From assembly GCA_005881085.1 (NCBI GenBank), contig VBGU01000076.1, positions 1 to 16,424 on the forward strand: 16,424 bases of DNA, in the 5' to 3' direction. Origin of the DNA: Chloroflexota bacterium (GTDB lineage Bacteria; Chloroflexota; Limnocylindria; P2-11E). The notes under the pieces were generated by a model that saw only the letters and a list, made by a program, of their open reading frames with translations, had not been told where the DNA came from and ran no database searches. Numbering within the stretch: position 1 is the first letter of the stretch; each line of letters starts with the position of its first letter. Positions 8,276 to 16,053 of the stretch are shown piece after piece. The position numbers and the translations under genes were made by a program.

Positions 8276-8794
8276 ATGGTCGCCACATTTCCGATCGTCA
8301 TCGAGGACATGACCCTCGACGACATCGACGGCGTGCAGGAAGTCGAGCGCGCGTCGTTCCCGGTCCCGTGGCCGGCGAACGCGTTCCGCCACGAGCTCAC
8401 GCAGAACAAGAACGCGCGCTACCTCGTCGCGCGCGAGGGCGGCCGCATCGTCGGCTACGCCGGACTCTGGCTCATGGTCGACGAGGCGCACATTACGACG
8501 TTCGCTGTTCACCCCGATAGCCGCCGTCAGCGGATCGGCGAGCGGCTCCTCGTGCGCGTCTTCGAGATGGCCGCGGCGCTGAACGCCGAGTGGCTGACGC
8601 TCGAGGTGCGCGCGTCGAATCTTGCGGCGCAGAAGCTCTACGAGAAGTACGGGTTCCGGCGCGCGGGCGTGCGTCGCCGCTACTACTCGGACAACAACGA
8701 GGACGCGCTCATCATGTGGACCGAGCGGCTCCGTGAGCGGCCCGTCCGCGAGCGCCTCGCGAAGCTCAAGGCAGAGCTGCAGGAGACGGGTTGA
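8276..8794 (+). CDS. rimI: RimI-type N-alpha-acetyltransferase (GNAT)
   Basis: Acetyl-CoA-dependent acetyltransferase whose E. coli member acetylates the N-terminus of ribosomal protein S18; RimI genes often sit with the t6A genes. In the 172-residue product the GNAT core runs from I-E-D-M-T-L-D-D (9-16) to about 150. The acetyl-CoA motif A is F-A-V-H-P-D-S-R-R-Q-R-I-G (76-88); the position two after Gly is Arg rather than the common Gly/Ala. N-L-A-A-Q-K-L-Y-E-K-Y-G-F (115-127) and R-R-Y-Y-S-D-N-N-E-D-A-L-I-M (134-147) are RimI hallmarks. The ATG at 8276 is preferred over a TTG at 8252, which would lie within the upstream hairpin. About 25 charged residues extend past the usual end. The stop overlaps tsaD (TTGA). 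Confidence 0.88.
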   Translation: MVATFPIVIEDMTLDDIDGVQEVERASFPVPWPANAFRHELTQNKNARYLVAREGGRIVGYAGLWLMVDEAHITTFAVHPDSRRQRIGERLLVRVFEMAAALNAEWLTLEVRASNLAAQKLYEKYGFRRAGVRRRYYSDNNEDALIMWTERLRERPVRERLAKLKAELQETG

Positions 8795-9789
8795 GGATCC
8801 TCGCGATCGAGACGTCGTGCGATGAGACCGGCGTCGCGATCGTCGAGGACGGGCGTCGGATCCGTTCGAACATCGTCGCGTCGCAGCTCGTCCACCAGGA
8901 CACCGGCGGCATCGTCCCTGAGGTCGCGGCGCGGGAGCACCTCCGCACGCTCGACGTCATCACCGAGAAAGCGTTGCGCGACGCGGGCCGGCAGCTCTCC
9001 GAGATCGACGCGGTCGCCGCGACGGTCGGACCGGGTCTCATCGGATGCCTCCTGGTCGGCGCGAATTACGCGCGCGGGCTCGCGCTCGCGGCGGGCCTGC
9101 CTTTCGTCGGCGTGAATCATCTCGAGGGGCACGTGTACGCGAACTGGCTGTACGAGACCGAGGACATTCCCCCGGAGCCCGAGCTCCCCGCGGTCGTGCT
9201 CGTCGTGAGCGGGGCGCACAGCGATCTCGTGCTCATGGAGGCCCATCGGCGTTTCCGACCGCTCGGGCGCACGATCGACGATGCGGCGGGCGAGGCGTTC
9301 GACAAGGTCGCGCGCCTTCTCCACCTCGGCTTTCCTGGCGGGCCGGCGATCGAGCGCATCGCGAAGGAGGGGAACCCGAACGCGTTCCCTCTGCCGCGCG
9401 CGCTCCCCGCGGATCGGTTCGACTTCTCGTTCAGCGGCCTGAAGACAGCGGTGCTCCGACTCGTGCGCGACCTCGAGAAGAAAGGCGACGTCCCGATCGC
9501 CGATGTCGCCGCTTCGTTCCAGAAGGCGATCACCGAGATGCTCGCCGAGAAGACAGCGCGTGCCGCGGCCGAGCATGCCGTCGAGACCGTCCTCCTCGGC
9601 GGCGGCGTCGCCGCGAACATCGCGCTCCGCGAAGCGATCGCGCGGCGCATCGGCCATCCGCTCCGCGTGCCGCGGCCGGGCCTCTGCACGGACAACGGCG
9701 CGATGATCGGCGCGGCCGGGTTCTTCGTGCTGCGGCATCGCGGCACCGAGATCCCTGTCGCGGCGCGCAGCGACTTGAAGCTCGCCTGA
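8791..9789 (+). CDS. tsaD: TsaD, tRNA N6-adenosine threonylcarbamoyltransferase
   Basis: Catalytic subunit that transfers threonylcarbamoyl from its adenylate to A37 of tRNA. The 332 residues match the usual 330-345. Motifs: I-L-A-I-E-T-S-C-D-E-T (3-13), the metal-binding N-H-L-E-G-H (109-114) with His110 and His114, S-G-A-H-S-D-L (140-146, where many relatives have S-G-G-H-T), F-S-F-S-G-L-K-T-A (212-220), L-G-G-G-V-A-A-N (269-276) and C-T-D-N-G-A-M-I-G (299-307) with metal ligand Asp301. The TTG start overlaps the rimI stop by 4 nt and is followed at once by the conserved first strand, so a rarer TTG start is well supported. Only one base separates its stop from the start of the next gene. 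Confidence 0.96.
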   Translation: MRILAIETSCDETGVAIVEDGRRIRSNIVASQLVHQDTGGIVPEVAAREHLRTLDVITEKALRDAGRQLSEIDAVAATVGPGLIGCLLVGANYARGLALAAGLPFVGVNHLEGHVYANWLYETEDIPPEPELPAVVLVVSGAHSDLVLMEAHRRFRPLGRTIDDAAGEAFDKVARLLHLGFPGGPAIERIAKEGNPNAFPLPRALPADRFDFSFSGLKTAVLRLVRDLEKKGDVPIADVAASFQKAITEMLAEKTARAAAEHAVETVLLGGGVAANIALREAIARRIGHPLRVPRPGLCTDNGAMIGAAGFFVLRHRGTEIPVAARSDLKLA

Positions 9790-9790
9790 C

Positions 9791-10213
9791 GTGACGAAGG
9801 AAGAGCTCTCCGCGGCACTCGAAGAGGCGAAGGCGCGAGCCAAGACGGATGGGTCTGGGAACGACGTCCCCGACCTCGTGCTGCGGATCCTCACCGCGGC
9901 GAGCGGGACCGATACCGTGCGCGACGCGCTGAAGGATGTGAAAGCGGGCCGCGCCCTGCTCCGTTTCACCGACATCGGCCGCGCGATCGAGTTCCAGGCG
10001 GGCGCTGGGGAGCTGCACGCGGAGATGGCCGACGTCAAAGGACGCGGACCGAAGGTCGACGCGACGAGCGCGACCTGGCTCGGACTCCTGAGCGGGACGA
10101 TCAAGCCGTGGCTCGCGTTCACCCGCGGGATGGTGATCGCTCGCGCGGGCCTCACTGAGCTGCGTTGGCTGCAACAGGTGGCGGAGCGGCTTCAGAAGGC
10201 GTACGCGGAATGA
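9791..10213 (+). CDS. Small SCP2-like (sterol carrier protein-2 fold) protein
   Basis: A 140-residue soluble protein. The second half resembles SCP2 lipid-binding domains: a strand region L-L-R-F-T-D-I-G-R-A-I-E-F-Q (56-69), a helix with W-L-G-L-L-S-G-T-I-K-P-W-L-A-F (about 96-110), then T-R-G-M-V-I-A-R-A-G (111-120) and a closing helix with L-R-W-L-Q-Q-V. This corresponds to the SCP2 pattern of a helix with a G-x-x-x-P-x-x-A-F element followed by G-K-(I/V)-x-(I/V)-x-G. The lysine is Met here. The first 40 residues look helical and charged. The GTG start follows the tsaD stop by 1 nt, so the two are coupled. No ligand can be named. Confidence 0.6.
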   Translation: MTKEELSAALEEAKARAKTDGSGNDVPDLVLRILTAASGTDTVRDALKDVKAGRALLRFTDIGRAIEFQAGAGELHAEMADVKGRGPKVDATSATWLGLLSGTIKPWLAFTRGMVIARAGLTELRWLQQVAERLQKAYAE

Positions 10214-10221
10214 GGCCGGAT

Positions 10222-10227
10222 TAGAGT
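10222..10227 (+). promoter_or_regulatory. Candidate -10 box for the HD-domain gene
   Basis: TAGAGT lies 7 nt before the ATG at 10235, with no Shine-Dalgarno sequence in the 21-bp gap after the SCP2-like gene. This is the fourth such TANNNT-start pairing in the window. Confidence 0.35.
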
Positions 10228-10234
10228 TTCGTCG

Positions 10235-11017
10235 ATGACCGACGCAATACAGGCCCCGCGCCCGGGCCCAGACGACACCAACGTCCCGGACGAGCAGAAG
10301 AAGATGCATCGCTCCGAGACCAAGACCCGGACGCCCGTCGAGGCGAAGCGCGAGGGCCCGACGCTCGACGTCATCAAGTCCGACGAGCGCGTGAAGGTGT
10401 TCATCCGGTCCGCGAACCAGCAGACCGGGGCGATCGGGTACACCGAGCACGGCGAGCGTCACGCAAACACGTCGGCGGACGGAGCCCGGTTCATCCTCAA
10501 GTCGCTCGGGCACGACGCGCGGCGCTGCGAGATCGCCGCCGTCGCGGCGTACCTGCACGACATGGGCAACGTCGTGACAAGAGAGAAGCACGCGCAGACG
10601 GGGGCCCTGCTCGCGAAGGACATCCTTACCGACCTTGGTTTCCCGCTCGAAGAGATCGCGACGATGATGGGCGCGATCGCCAATCACGAGGAGGACGAGG
10701 GCGGGCTGCCGGTGAGCGCCGTGTCCGCCGCGGTCATCATCGCCGACAAGAGCGACGTGCACCGAAGCCGTGTGCGCAACCCGAAGTCGACCTCGTTCGA
10801 CATCCACGACCGCGTGAACTTCGCGGTCACGGCCTCGGAGATCAAGGTCAGCCGCAAGGAGAAGCTCATCACGCTCGAGCTCGCCGTCGACACCGAGGTG
10901 TCGCCGATCATGGAGTACTTCGAGATCTTCCTGCCGCGCATGATGCTGTCGCGGCGCGCTGCCGAGTTCCTCCATTGCAACTTCGCGCTCGTGGTCAACA
11001 ACACGCGCCTTCTTTAA
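10235..11017 (+). CDS. HD-domain metal-dependent phosphohydrolase
   Basis: A 260-residue soluble protein. After about 50 polar, probably disordered residues, an HD domain runs from about 60 to 180 with His76 (E-H-G-E-R-H), the paired His108-Asp109 (A-Y-L-H-D-M-G-N), His119 (R-E-K-H-A), His151 (I-A-N-H-E-E) and Asp171 (V-I-I-A-D-K-S-D). This residue set is enough for one or two metal ions, as in nucleotide or cyclic-nucleotide phosphohydrolases. The last 80 residues form a separate alpha/beta part (F-A-V-T-A-S-E-I-K-V-S, then L-I-T-L-E-L-A-V-D). The substrate cannot be named. It is followed by a 139-bp gap before the Nudix gene, and its own leaderless-type promoter suggests a separate unit. 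Confidence 0.82.
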   Translation: MTDAIQAPRPGPDDTNVPDEQKKMHRSETKTRTPVEAKREGPTLDVIKSDERVKVFIRSANQQTGAIGYTEHGERHANTSADGARFILKSLGHDARRCEIAAVAAYLHDMGNVVTREKHAQTGALLAKDILTDLGFPLEEIATMMGAIANHEEDEGGLPVSAVSAAVIIADKSDVHRSRVRNPKSTSFDIHDRVNFAVTASEIKVSRKEKLITLELAVDTEVSPIMEYFEIFLPRMMLSRRAAEFLHCNFALVVNNTRLL

Positions 11018-11115
11018 GCAGCTCGTCCTGTCGGCTGCGCCTCCATGACTCGCCACGGGCTCAGGGCTGAAGGGCTCGCTCCTCGGGAGTGAATCCCTCG
11101 TCGCTCGTTCTGTTT

Positions 11116-11125
11116 TAGTTAGACT
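11116..11125 (+). promoter_or_regulatory. Possible -10 region for the Nudix-gcv unit
   Basis: The only AT-rich stretch in the gap at 11018-11156 is TAGTTAGACT, which holds two overlapping TANNNT hexamers (11116-11121 and 11120-11125). It sits about 35 nt before the start codon, leaving a short leader. No convincing -35 is seen. Confidence 0.3.
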
Positions 11126-11142
11126 TCGTCTCCTCACGTTTC

Positions 11143-11149
11143 GGGAGGA
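11143..11149 (+). promoter_or_regulatory. Strong Shine-Dalgarno site, partly in a possible hairpin
   Basis: GGGAGGA sits 7 nt before the ATG at 11157 and is the best ribosome-binding site in the window. GAGGA (11145-11149) can pair with TCCTC (11131-11135) across a 9-nt loop, so translation might be modulated. The stem is short, so this is only a possibility. Confidence 0.5.
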
Positions 11150-11156
11150 TCCGCAT

Positions 11157-11609
11157 ATGCCCACGATCCGTACCCGCCGGCCTTCCCGCGTCCGCGACGC
11201 GATCGCCGCGGGCGGCGTTGTCCTTCGCGACCGCGATGGCACGCGCGAGGTCGTCCTCACCGGCCGACACGCCGACGGCACCTGGGTCTTCCCCAAAGGC
11301 ACGCCGGATCAGGGCGAGGAGATCGAGGACACCGCTTTGCGCGAGGTAGAGGAAGAGACGGGTCTCAAGGTCCGCATCCTCCGCGATATCGGCACGACCG
11401 ATTACTGGTTCGCGGCGCCCGGCGAACGCGTCCACAAGTTCGTGCATTTCTTCTTGATGGAGCCGACCGGCGGCGACACCTCCGCGCACGACCACGAGTA
11501 CGACGAGGTCCGCTGGGTCGCCGCGGACGAAGCGCGGCGCCTACTTTCGTTCGACACGTATCGGGAGATCCTCGATCGGGCGCTCGCGGCGGCCAGCGAG
11601 GCCGCGTGA
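11157..11609 (+). CDS. Nudix hydrolase
   Basis: A 150-residue protein that hydrolyses a nucleoside diphosphate linked to another moiety. The full Nudix box G-x5-E-x7-R-E-x-x-E-E-x-G-L is present at 48-70 (Gly48, Glu54, Arg62-Glu63, Glu65-Glu66, Gly69). Preceding it is T-G-R-H-A-D-G-T-W-V-F-P-K-G (35-48), typical of the MutT/Ap4A-hydrolase-like group. D-E-V-R-W-V is the closing strand. The ATG is supported by the strong ribosome-binding site. It is the first gene of the unit that contains the glycine cleavage genes; its stop overlaps the gcvT start, so it is co-translated with them. Substrate is not predictable from sequence. Confidence 0.9.
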   Translation: MPTIRTRRPSRVRDAIAAGGVVLRDRDGTREVVLTGRHADGTWVFPKGTPDQGEEIEDTALREVEEETGLKVRILRDIGTTDYWFAAPGERVHKFVHFFLMEPTGGDTSAHDHEYDEVRWVAADEARRLLSFDTYREILDRALAAASEAA

Positions 11610-12712
11610 TGGCGACCGAAGCGCCGACCATTCGGCGCACTCCGCTCTTCGACAAGCACGCCGAGCTCGGGGCGAAGATGGTGTTTTTCGCGGGCTACGA
11701 GATGCCAATCCAGTACGAGGGCATCGTCGCTGAGCATCGCGCGGTTCGGAACAACGCCGGCCTCTTCGACCTCTCGCACATGGGCGAGTTCTTCTTCAAG
11801 GGTCGCGGCGCCGGCGCGACTCTCGACCGCATCGTCTCGAGCGACATCGCGGGTCTCGCCGTCGGTCAGGCACGGTACGGCCTGCTGACCAACGAGCGAG
11901 GCACGATCGTCGACGACGTGATCGTCTACCGGATCAGCGACGGCGAATACATGATGGTCGTGAACGCGGCGAACATCGCGAAAGACCGCGCACATGTTGT
12001 CGCGCACCTCAATGAAGATGTCGCGCTCGACGATCGCTCGTACGCAACGGCTCTCGTCGCCATCCAGGGACCGCGCGCCGCGGACATGCTCGCCGCGCAG
12101 ACAGACGCCGACGTGCGGTCGCTCCCATCTTTCGGCGTCACGCACGGCCGCGTGGCCGGCGCGCGCGCGACGCTGGCCCGCACTGGGTACACCGGCGAGG
12201 ACGGCTTCGAGGTCTTCGTGGGCAACGCCGACGCCCCCAGGGTATGGGACGCGTTGCTCGCGGCCGGTCGCGAGGGGGGCATCAAACCGATAGGCCTCGG
12301 TGCGCGCGACACGCTCCGCCTCGAGGCGCGCTTCTCTCTGTACGGCAACGACATCGACGAGACCACCGACCCGATCGAGGCGGGACTCGGGTGGACGTGC
12401 AAGCTCGACAAGGAGTTCATCGGCCGCGACCTGATCGCCGCGAAAAAAGCCGAGGGACCGAAGCGGAAGATCTCCGGTCTCGTGGTCCAGGGCGGCGTCG
12501 CGCGTCACGGCCACGAGGTCACGCGGGACGGAACGGTCGTGGGCCGCGTCACGAGCGGCACCTACGGACCGACGGTCGAGAAGAACATCGCCCTGGCGTA
12601 CGTGCCGACACCGCTTTCGAAGGTCGGAACGGCGCTCGGGGTCCGCATTCGTGGCAAGGACGTTCCCGCTACGGTAGTGAAAACACCGTTTTACAGTCGA
12701 GGAACGAAGTGA
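11609..12712 (+). CDS. gcvT: GcvT, glycine cleavage system T protein (aminomethyltransferase)
   Basis: Transfers the methylene group from aminomethyl-lipoyl H protein to tetrahydrofolate, releasing ammonia. The 367 residues fit the family. Landmarks are T-P-L-F-D-K-H (11-17), [11 protein letters not shown] (26-36), [10 protein letters not shown] (51-60), [13 protein letters not shown] (95-107), which holds the catalytic Asp region at 102-103, V-V-N-A-A-N (117-122, commonly N-A-S-N), [12 protein letters not shown], and [13 protein letters not shown]. The ATG at 11609 shares its A with the Nudix stop; a GTG at 11606 would add one residue. A 55-bp gap with a small repeat separates it from gcvH. 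Confidence 0.96.
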   Translation: MATEAPTIRRTPLFDKHAELGAKMVFFAGYEMPIQYEGIVAEHRAVRNNAGLFDLSHMGEFFFKGRGAGATLDRIVSSDIAGLAVGQARYGLLTNERGTIVDDVIVYRISDGEYMMVVNAANIAKDRAHVVAHLNEDVALDDRSYATALVAIQGPRAADMLAAQTDADVRSLPSFGVTHGRVAGARATLARTGYTGEDGFEVFVGNADAPRVWDALLAAGREGGIKPIGLGARDTLRLEARFSLYGNDIDETTDPIEAGLGWTCKLDKEFIGRDLIAAKKAEGPKRKISGLVVQGGVARHGHEVTRDGTVVGRVTSGTYGPTVEKNIALAYVPTPLSKVGTALGVRIRGKDVPATVVKTPFYSRGTK

Positions 12713-12720
12713 CGAGACTG

Positions 12721-12747
12721 CCGGAGGCGAGCGGAGCGAGCCGGAGG
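12721..12747. repeat. Short GC-rich repeat between gcvT and gcvH
   Basis: CCGGAGG occurs twice (12721-12727 and 12741-12747) around a tract made of GCGAGC and GCGGAGCGA. The 9-mer GCGGAGCGA (12731-12739) also appears in reverse complement at 8153-8161 within the tsaB-rimI hairpin repeat. It occupies half of the 55-bp gap. Confidence 0.5.
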
Positions 12748-12767
12748 TACAGCAGGGTGAAAGAAGC

Positions 12768-13172
12768 GTGAGCACCGTTCCCGACGACCTCAAGTACTCC
12801 AAGGAGCACGAGTGGGTGCGCGCCGACGGCGACGTGGCCACGATCGGCATCACACACTTCGCGCAGGAGCAGCTCGGGGACGTCGTCTTCGTCGAGCTGC
12901 CGGAGAAGGGCGCCACGGTGCGCCAGTTCTCGAGCCTCGGCGTGGTCGAATCGGTCAAAGCGGCGTCGGACATCTACGCGCCGATCTCGGGCGAGGTCGT
13001 CGAGCGCAACATGAAGGTCATCGAGAAGCCCGAGCTCGTCAACAGCGTGCCGTACGGCGACGGCTGGTTGATAAAGGTGCGGCTTGCTGACAAGGGAGAG
13101 CTCGCGCAGCTTCTCTCGTCGGCCGACTACCGCTCGCACATCGGCGAGACCGCGGGGGCCGGCGGAGACTAG
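12768..13172 (+). CDS. gcvH: GcvH, glycine cleavage system H protein (lipoyl carrier)
   Basis: Carries the aminomethyl intermediate on a lipoyl arm between the P, T and L proteins. The 134-residue length is typical. [10 protein letters not shown] (8-17) starts the fold; the lipoylated lysine is Lys64 in [10 protein letters not shown] (59-68), followed by [13 protein letters not shown]. The GTG start is chosen because it gives the standard N-terminus. AGGGTG about 9 nt upstream may be the ribosome-binding site. It ends 11 bp before gcvPA. Confidence 0.97.
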   Translation: MSTVPDDLKYSKEHEWVRADGDVATIGITHFAQEQLGDVVFVELPEKGATVRQFSSLGVVESVKAASDIYAPISGEVVERNMKVIEKPELVNSVPYGDGWLIKVRLADKGELAQLLSSADYRSHIGETAGAGGD

Positions 13173-13183
13173 TCGCCGATACC

Positions 13184-14542
13184 TTGAATCAGAACCCCTA
13201 CTCCCCGCACACCGAGGCCGATCGGACCGCGATGCTTGAGCGGATCGGCGTGCGGAGCGTCGACGAGCTCTTCAATGCGATCCCGCGCGATGCCCGCTCG
13301 CCGCGTCTCGGGATAGGCGCGGGCATGTCCGAGCAGGAGGTGCAAGCGCACCTCGAGAAGCTCGCCGCAATGAACAAGACGGCGGGGTCGGGCCCGTTCT
13401 TCATCGGCGGGCCTATCCAGCGGCGGTACATTCCAGCGGCCGTGCCCGTGCTCGCGCTGCGCGGTGACTTCCTCACCGCGTACACCCCGTACCAGCCGGA
13501 GGTGAGCCAGGGGACGCTGCAGGCCGTGTTCGAGTACCAGTCGCTCCTCGCCGAGCTCCTCGCGATGGATGTTGTGAATTCGTCGATGTACGACGGCGCC
13601 TCGGCGACCGCCGAGGCGGCGCTCATGGCGGTGCGCCTCACCGGACGGAAGAAGGTCGTGGTTTCCTCGGATGTCGACTTCACCTTCCGTCGGACGCTGC
13701 GCACATACGCGCGCGGCGCGGAGCTCGAGATCGTCGACGTCCCGACCGATCGGCTCGCGTCCTCAGCCGACGGGGCGGCCAGCGTCATCGTGCAGCACCC
13801 CGATGCGTTCGGGACGCTCGTCGATGTGCGCGCGATCGCCGACGCCGCGCATGAGGTAGGTGCGCTGTGTGTCCAAGTGACCGAGCCGCACGCCTTGGCG
13901 TTACTCGAGCCACCCGGCGCGCTCGGGGTGGACATCGCGGTGGGGGAGGGCCAGCCCCTCGGCATTCCCATGTCGTACGGCGGCCCGCATCTTGGGATCT
14001 TCGCCTGCCGCGGAGCGCTCGTGCGCCAGATGCCCGGGCGAATCGCCGGGCAGACGGTCGACGCCGACGGCGTCCGCGGCTTCGTGAACACGCTGCAAAC
14101 CCGCGAGCAACACATCCGCCGCGAGAAGGCGACGAGCAACATCTGCACGAACGAGGCACTCGCCGCGATCCACGCCGCCGTGTACCTGTCACTCCTCGGG
14201 CCTGAGGGTCTGCGCGCGGCGGCCCGCGCCGGCGTGGCTCGTGCTCGTGCGCTCGCGAACCGGATCGCCGCGCTTCCGACGTGCCGGATCGCGAATGACG
14301 GCGCGTTCTTCGACCGCTTCACGGTACGCACCGAGATGGGCGGATGGGATCTCCGGCTCGCGCTCCTCGAGCGGGGGATCCAGGTCGAAGCGACCGCGTC
14401 GCATTACGTAGACGGCAAGCGGCGCGGGCGCGACGACGTCATCGTGCAGTGCACCGAGATGACGAGCGAGTCCGACGCGGACGCGCTCGTCGATGCCGTC
14501 GCCGAGATCACCGGCTCTCGCCAGGCGGTGGCCGCGCGATGA
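13184..14542 (+). CDS. gcvPA: GcvPA, glycine decarboxylase subunit 1
   Basis: The N-terminal half of the split PLP-dependent glycine decarboxylase (P protein); it forms a heterodimer with GcvPB but does not carry the PLP lysine. It has 452 residues, the normal length. Landmarks are the N-terminal Y-S-P-H-T-E-A-D-R-x-A-M-L (6-18), F-I-G-G-P-I-Q-R-R-Y-I-P (about 73-84), Y-Q-P-E-V-S-Q-G-T-L-Q-A-V-F-E-Y-Q (103-119), S-M-Y-D-G-A-S-A-T-A-E-A and T-S-N-I-C-T-N-E-A-L. A TTG start at 13184 is preferred over the ATG at 13232, because the residues it adds match the family N-terminus. The stop overlaps gcvPB by 4 nt. Confidence 0.95.
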   Translation: MNQNPYSPHTEADRTAMLERIGVRSVDELFNAIPRDARSPRLGIGAGMSEQEVQAHLEKLAAMNKTAGSGPFFIGGPIQRRYIPAAVPVLALRGDFLTAYTPYQPEVSQGTLQAVFEYQSLLAELLAMDVVNSSMYDGASATAEAALMAVRLTGRKKVVVSSDVDFTFRRTLRTYARGAELEIVDVPTDRLASSADGAASVIVQHPDAFGTLVDVRAIADAAHEVGALCVQVTEPHALALLEPPGALGVDIAVGEGQPLGIPMSYGGPHLGIFACRGALVRQMPGRIAGQTVDADGVRGFVNTLQTREQHIRREKATSNICTNEALAAIHAAVYLSLLGPEGLRAAARAGVARARALANRIAALPTCRIANDGAFFDRFTVRTEMGGWDLRLALLERGIQVEATASHYVDGKRRGRDDVIVQCTEMTSESDADALVDAVAEITGSRQAVAAR

Positions 14543-16053
14543 CCGTCGTGAAGCGGCAGCCGATGCCCGACGCCGGCGCGACCGACGTGAAGGCGCTCGA
14601 ACCACTGCTCATCGAGCTCACGCGGCCGGGCCGTGGCGGACGGCACGTCCGCGCCGAAACGAGTGCCGACATCCCGCCTCAGTTCCAGAGGAAGGCGCCG
14701 CTCGGACTTCCCGAGCTCACGGAGCCGCAGGTGGTGCGGCACTACACGCATCTTGCGGAGCTCAACTACTCCGTCGATGGCGGCATGTACCCGCTCGGCT
14801 CGTGCACGATGAAGTACAACCCGAAGGTCAACGACCGCGCGGCCTCGCTGTTCGCGGATCTCCATCCGCGTCAGTCGTACCGCACGACGCAGGGCGTGCT
14901 CGCGCTCGCCTACGAGCTCGAGCAGATGCTCGTGAAGATCACCGGCATGGACTTCGTCACGCTTCAGCCCGCCGCAGGCGCGCAGTCGGAATTCACCGCG
15001 CTCTTGATGTTCAAGGCGTATCACGCGAAGCGCGGCGACGCGAAGCAGCGTCGTCGGATCATCGTGCCCGACTCGGCCCACGGGACGAACCCGGCGTCGG
15101 CGGCGATGTGCGGCTACCAGGTGACGACGGTGAAGAGCGACGCACGCGGGAACGTCGACCTCGAGGCGCTCAAGACGGCGCTTGGGCCGGACGTCGCTGG
15201 GTTCATGCTCACGAACCCGAACACGCTCGGCCTCTTCGAGGAGCGCGTGCGCGAGGTGTGCGACGCCGTCCATGAGGCGGGCGGCCTCGTGTATGGCGAC
15301 GGCGCGAACATGAACGCGCTGCTCGGCGTCGCGCGACCGGGTGACCTCGGGTTCGATTGTGTCCACATCAACGTCCACAAGACGTTCTCGACGCCGCACG
15401 GGGCCGGTGGCCCGGGGGCCGGACCGCTCTGCGTGAAGAAGCATTTGCGTCCGTTCCTGCCAAAGCCGTGGATCGTTCGCGAGAACGACGGGACGTACCA
15501 CTACGACACCGCGCGCGAGGACCGCGAGCCCGAGTCGATCGGCGACTCGATCGGCTCCGTAAAGCAGCGTCTCGGGAACTTCGGCGTGCTCGCGCGCGCC
15601 TACACCTACATCAAGACACTCGGTGAGGAGGGCCTGACCGAGACCGGCAGGGACGCGGTCCTCGCCGCGAATTACCTGCTTGCTCTCGTGCGGGAGAAGT
15701 ACGACGTCGCGTACGACCGGACGCCGATGCACGAATTCGTGCTCTCGGCGGCGAAGCAGAAGAAACAGGGTGCGACCGCCCTCGACCTGTCGAAGGCGCT
15801 CCTCGACGAGGGCTTCCACTCGCCGACCGTGTACTTCCCGCTCATCGTGCCCGAAGCGCTCATGATCGAGCCGACCGAGACCGAGCCGAAGGAGACTCTC
15901 GATGCATTCGCTGCCGCGCTGAACCGTCTCGCCGACCGCGCGGCGAGCGATCCCACCTCGGTGCACGACGCGCCGAAGAACACACCGCTTCGGCGTTTGG
16001 ATGAGGTGGCCGCCGCGCGGAGCCCGAAGCTCAAGTGGCAGCGACCGACCTAG
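14539..16053 (+). CDS. gcvPB: GcvPB, glycine decarboxylase subunit 2 (PLP-binding)
   Basis: The C-terminal half of the split P protein, which binds PLP, decarboxylates glycine and passes aminomethyl to GcvH. It has 504 residues. L-G-S-C-T-M-K-Y-N-P-K (86-96), P-A-A-G-A-Q-S-E (144-151), D-S-A-H-G-T-N-P-A-S-A (178-188), L-T-N-P-N-T-L-G-L-F-E (224-234), and D-C-V-H-I-N-V-H-K-T-F-S-T-P-H-G-G-type loop (273-290) are present; Lys281 is the PLP Schiff-base lysine. The ATG overlaps the gcvPA stop (ATGA). The lipoamide dehydrogenase that completes the cycle is not in the window. Its 3' end overlaps the next gene by 19 bp if that gene starts at 16035. Confidence 0.97.
   Translation: MTVVKRQPMPDAGATDVKALEPLLIELTRPGRGGRHVRAETSADIPPQFQRKAPLGLPELTEPQVVRHYTHLAELNYSVDGGMYPLGSCTMKYNPKVNDRAASLFADLHPRQSYRTTQGVLALAYELEQMLVKITGMDFVTLQPAAGAQSEFTALLMFKAYHAKRGDAKQRRRIIVPDSAHGTNPASAAMCGYQVTTVKSDARGNVDLEALKTALGPDVAGFMLTNPNTLGLFEERVREVCDAVHEAGGLVYGDGANMNALLGVARPGDLGFDCVHINVHKTFSTPHGAGGPGAGPLCVKKHLRPFLPKPWIVRENDGTYHYDTAREDREPESIGDSIGSVKQRLGNFGVLARAYTYIKTLGEEGLTETGRDAVLAANYLLALVREKYDVAYDRTPMHEFVLSAAKQKKQGATALDLSKALLDEGFHSPTVYFPLIVPEALMIEPTETEPKETLDAFAAALNRLADRAASDPTSVHDAPKNTPLRRLDEVAAARSPKLKWQRPT

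Noticed and set aside
8683..10155. A 490-residue open frame on the - strand
   Set aside because: It is antisense to tsaD and the SCP2-like gene, and no motif is visible.
11018..11156. Glycine riboswitch upstream of the gcv genes
   Set aside because: I could not find the conserved core elements of the glycine aptamer, and the leader downstream of the likely promoter is too short for one.
9530..11302. A 590-residue open frame on the - strand
   Set aside because: It lies antisense to tsaD, the SCP2-like, HD-domain and Nudix genes, is Arg-rich and of low complexity, and shows no domain. It is a by-product of high GC.
14404..15966. A 520-residue open frame on the - strand
   Set aside because: It is antisense to gcvPB, which has clear catalytic motifs; its translation is Arg/Val/Glu-rich without recognisable features.
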